Translations under genes and position numbers: made by a program | The notes under the pieces: generated by a model | What the model was told of the DNA's origin: nothing | Databases searched by the model: none | Seen by the model: the letters and a program-made list of their open reading frames with translations, nothing else | NCBI GenBank assembly: GCA_043778625.1 | Contig: JAYWFU010000066.1 | Coordinates: forward strand, 1 to 7,346 | Direction of reading: 5' to 3' | Length of the DNA stretch: 7,346 bases | Origin: JACMRI01 sp043778625 | GTDB taxonomy: Bacteria > Bacteroidota > Bacteroidia > UBA4408 | In this document: in pieces, positions 7,265 through 7,346 of the stretch | Numbering within the stretch: the stretch's first letter is position 1 | Layout: every line of letters begins with the position of its first letter

Positions 7265-7294
7265 TTGTTAATGAATAAAAAGCGAGTAGATTTG
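7265..7294 (+). promoter_or_regulatory. Bacteroidota-type promoter for the gene at the right edge
   Basis: TTG (7265-7267) is followed after exactly 19 bases by TAGATTTG (7287-7294), a perfect TAnnTTTG -7 box. Transcription would start around 7300, giving a leader of roughly 10-15 bases before the ATG at 7314. This is the best promoter match in the window. Confidence 0.72.
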
Positions 7295-7313
7295 TAGAAT
7301 AAATTAAAAAACA

Positions 7314-7346
7314 ATGGAACAAAAGTATCAAAGCCTATCCCTTTTT
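7314..7346 (+). CDS. Start of a gene running off the right edge, perhaps an IS1595-like transposase
   Basis: ATG at 7314 opens a frame MEQKYQSLSLF that is still open at the window end. It sits just behind a strong promoter match and an A-rich leader (AAATTAAAAAACA), typical of Bacteroidota translation starts. Eleven residues cannot identify a protein. The wording resembles N-termini I associate with IS1595-type transposases (a short x-SLxxFxxxF opening before a zinc ribbon), so a second insertion sequence is possible but unproven. Confidence 0.4.
   Translation, partial: MEQKYQSLSLF

Overview
The window looks like chromosome from a low-GC member of the Bacteroidota. Three things point there: promoter boxes of the TAnnTTTG type (two with a suitable element 19 bp upstream), start codons without Shine-Dalgarno sequences, and the gene content (a Bacteroidota-style IS481 transposase, a large serine recombinase tail, and a DCTxQQAFYKLR-type protein). 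The genus cannot be read from the sequence.

Layout. Positions 1 to about 215 hold the 3' end of a large serine recombinase gene (+), cut by the window edge. It runs into the terminator and then the 3' half of an initiator tRNA-Met gene on the opposite strand (254-326). Next are an AT-rich orphan gene (419-898, -), then cphA, full-length cyanophycin synthetase (1031-3652, -), and fumC, class II fumarase (3924-5330, -). The last two are each followed by a hairpin and seem to be separate transcription units. Upstream of fumC is a 1145-bp IS481-family insertion sequence (5433-6577) with 26-bp terminal inverted repeats, a TGTAGG target duplication, a frameshifted transposase and a perfect 50-bp palindrome. 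Beyond it is a gene for a small membrane protein with acyl-carrier-protein-like segments (6660-7259, +). A good promoter then leads to the first codons of another gene at the right edge, perhaps a second IS.

How the genes relate. cphA (nitrogen storage as Arg/Asp polymer) and fumC (fumarate to malate in the TCA cycle) are neighbours but not an obvious operon. No cyanophycinase gene is in view. Before the IS arrived, fumC (-) and the 199-aa gene (+) were divergent across about 178 bp. The IS split that space and may have changed expression of both.

I see no defence locus, CRISPR array, toxin-antitoxin pair or biosynthetic cluster. The strongest leads for something undescribed are the ACP-like membrane protein and the loop-free palindrome in the IS.
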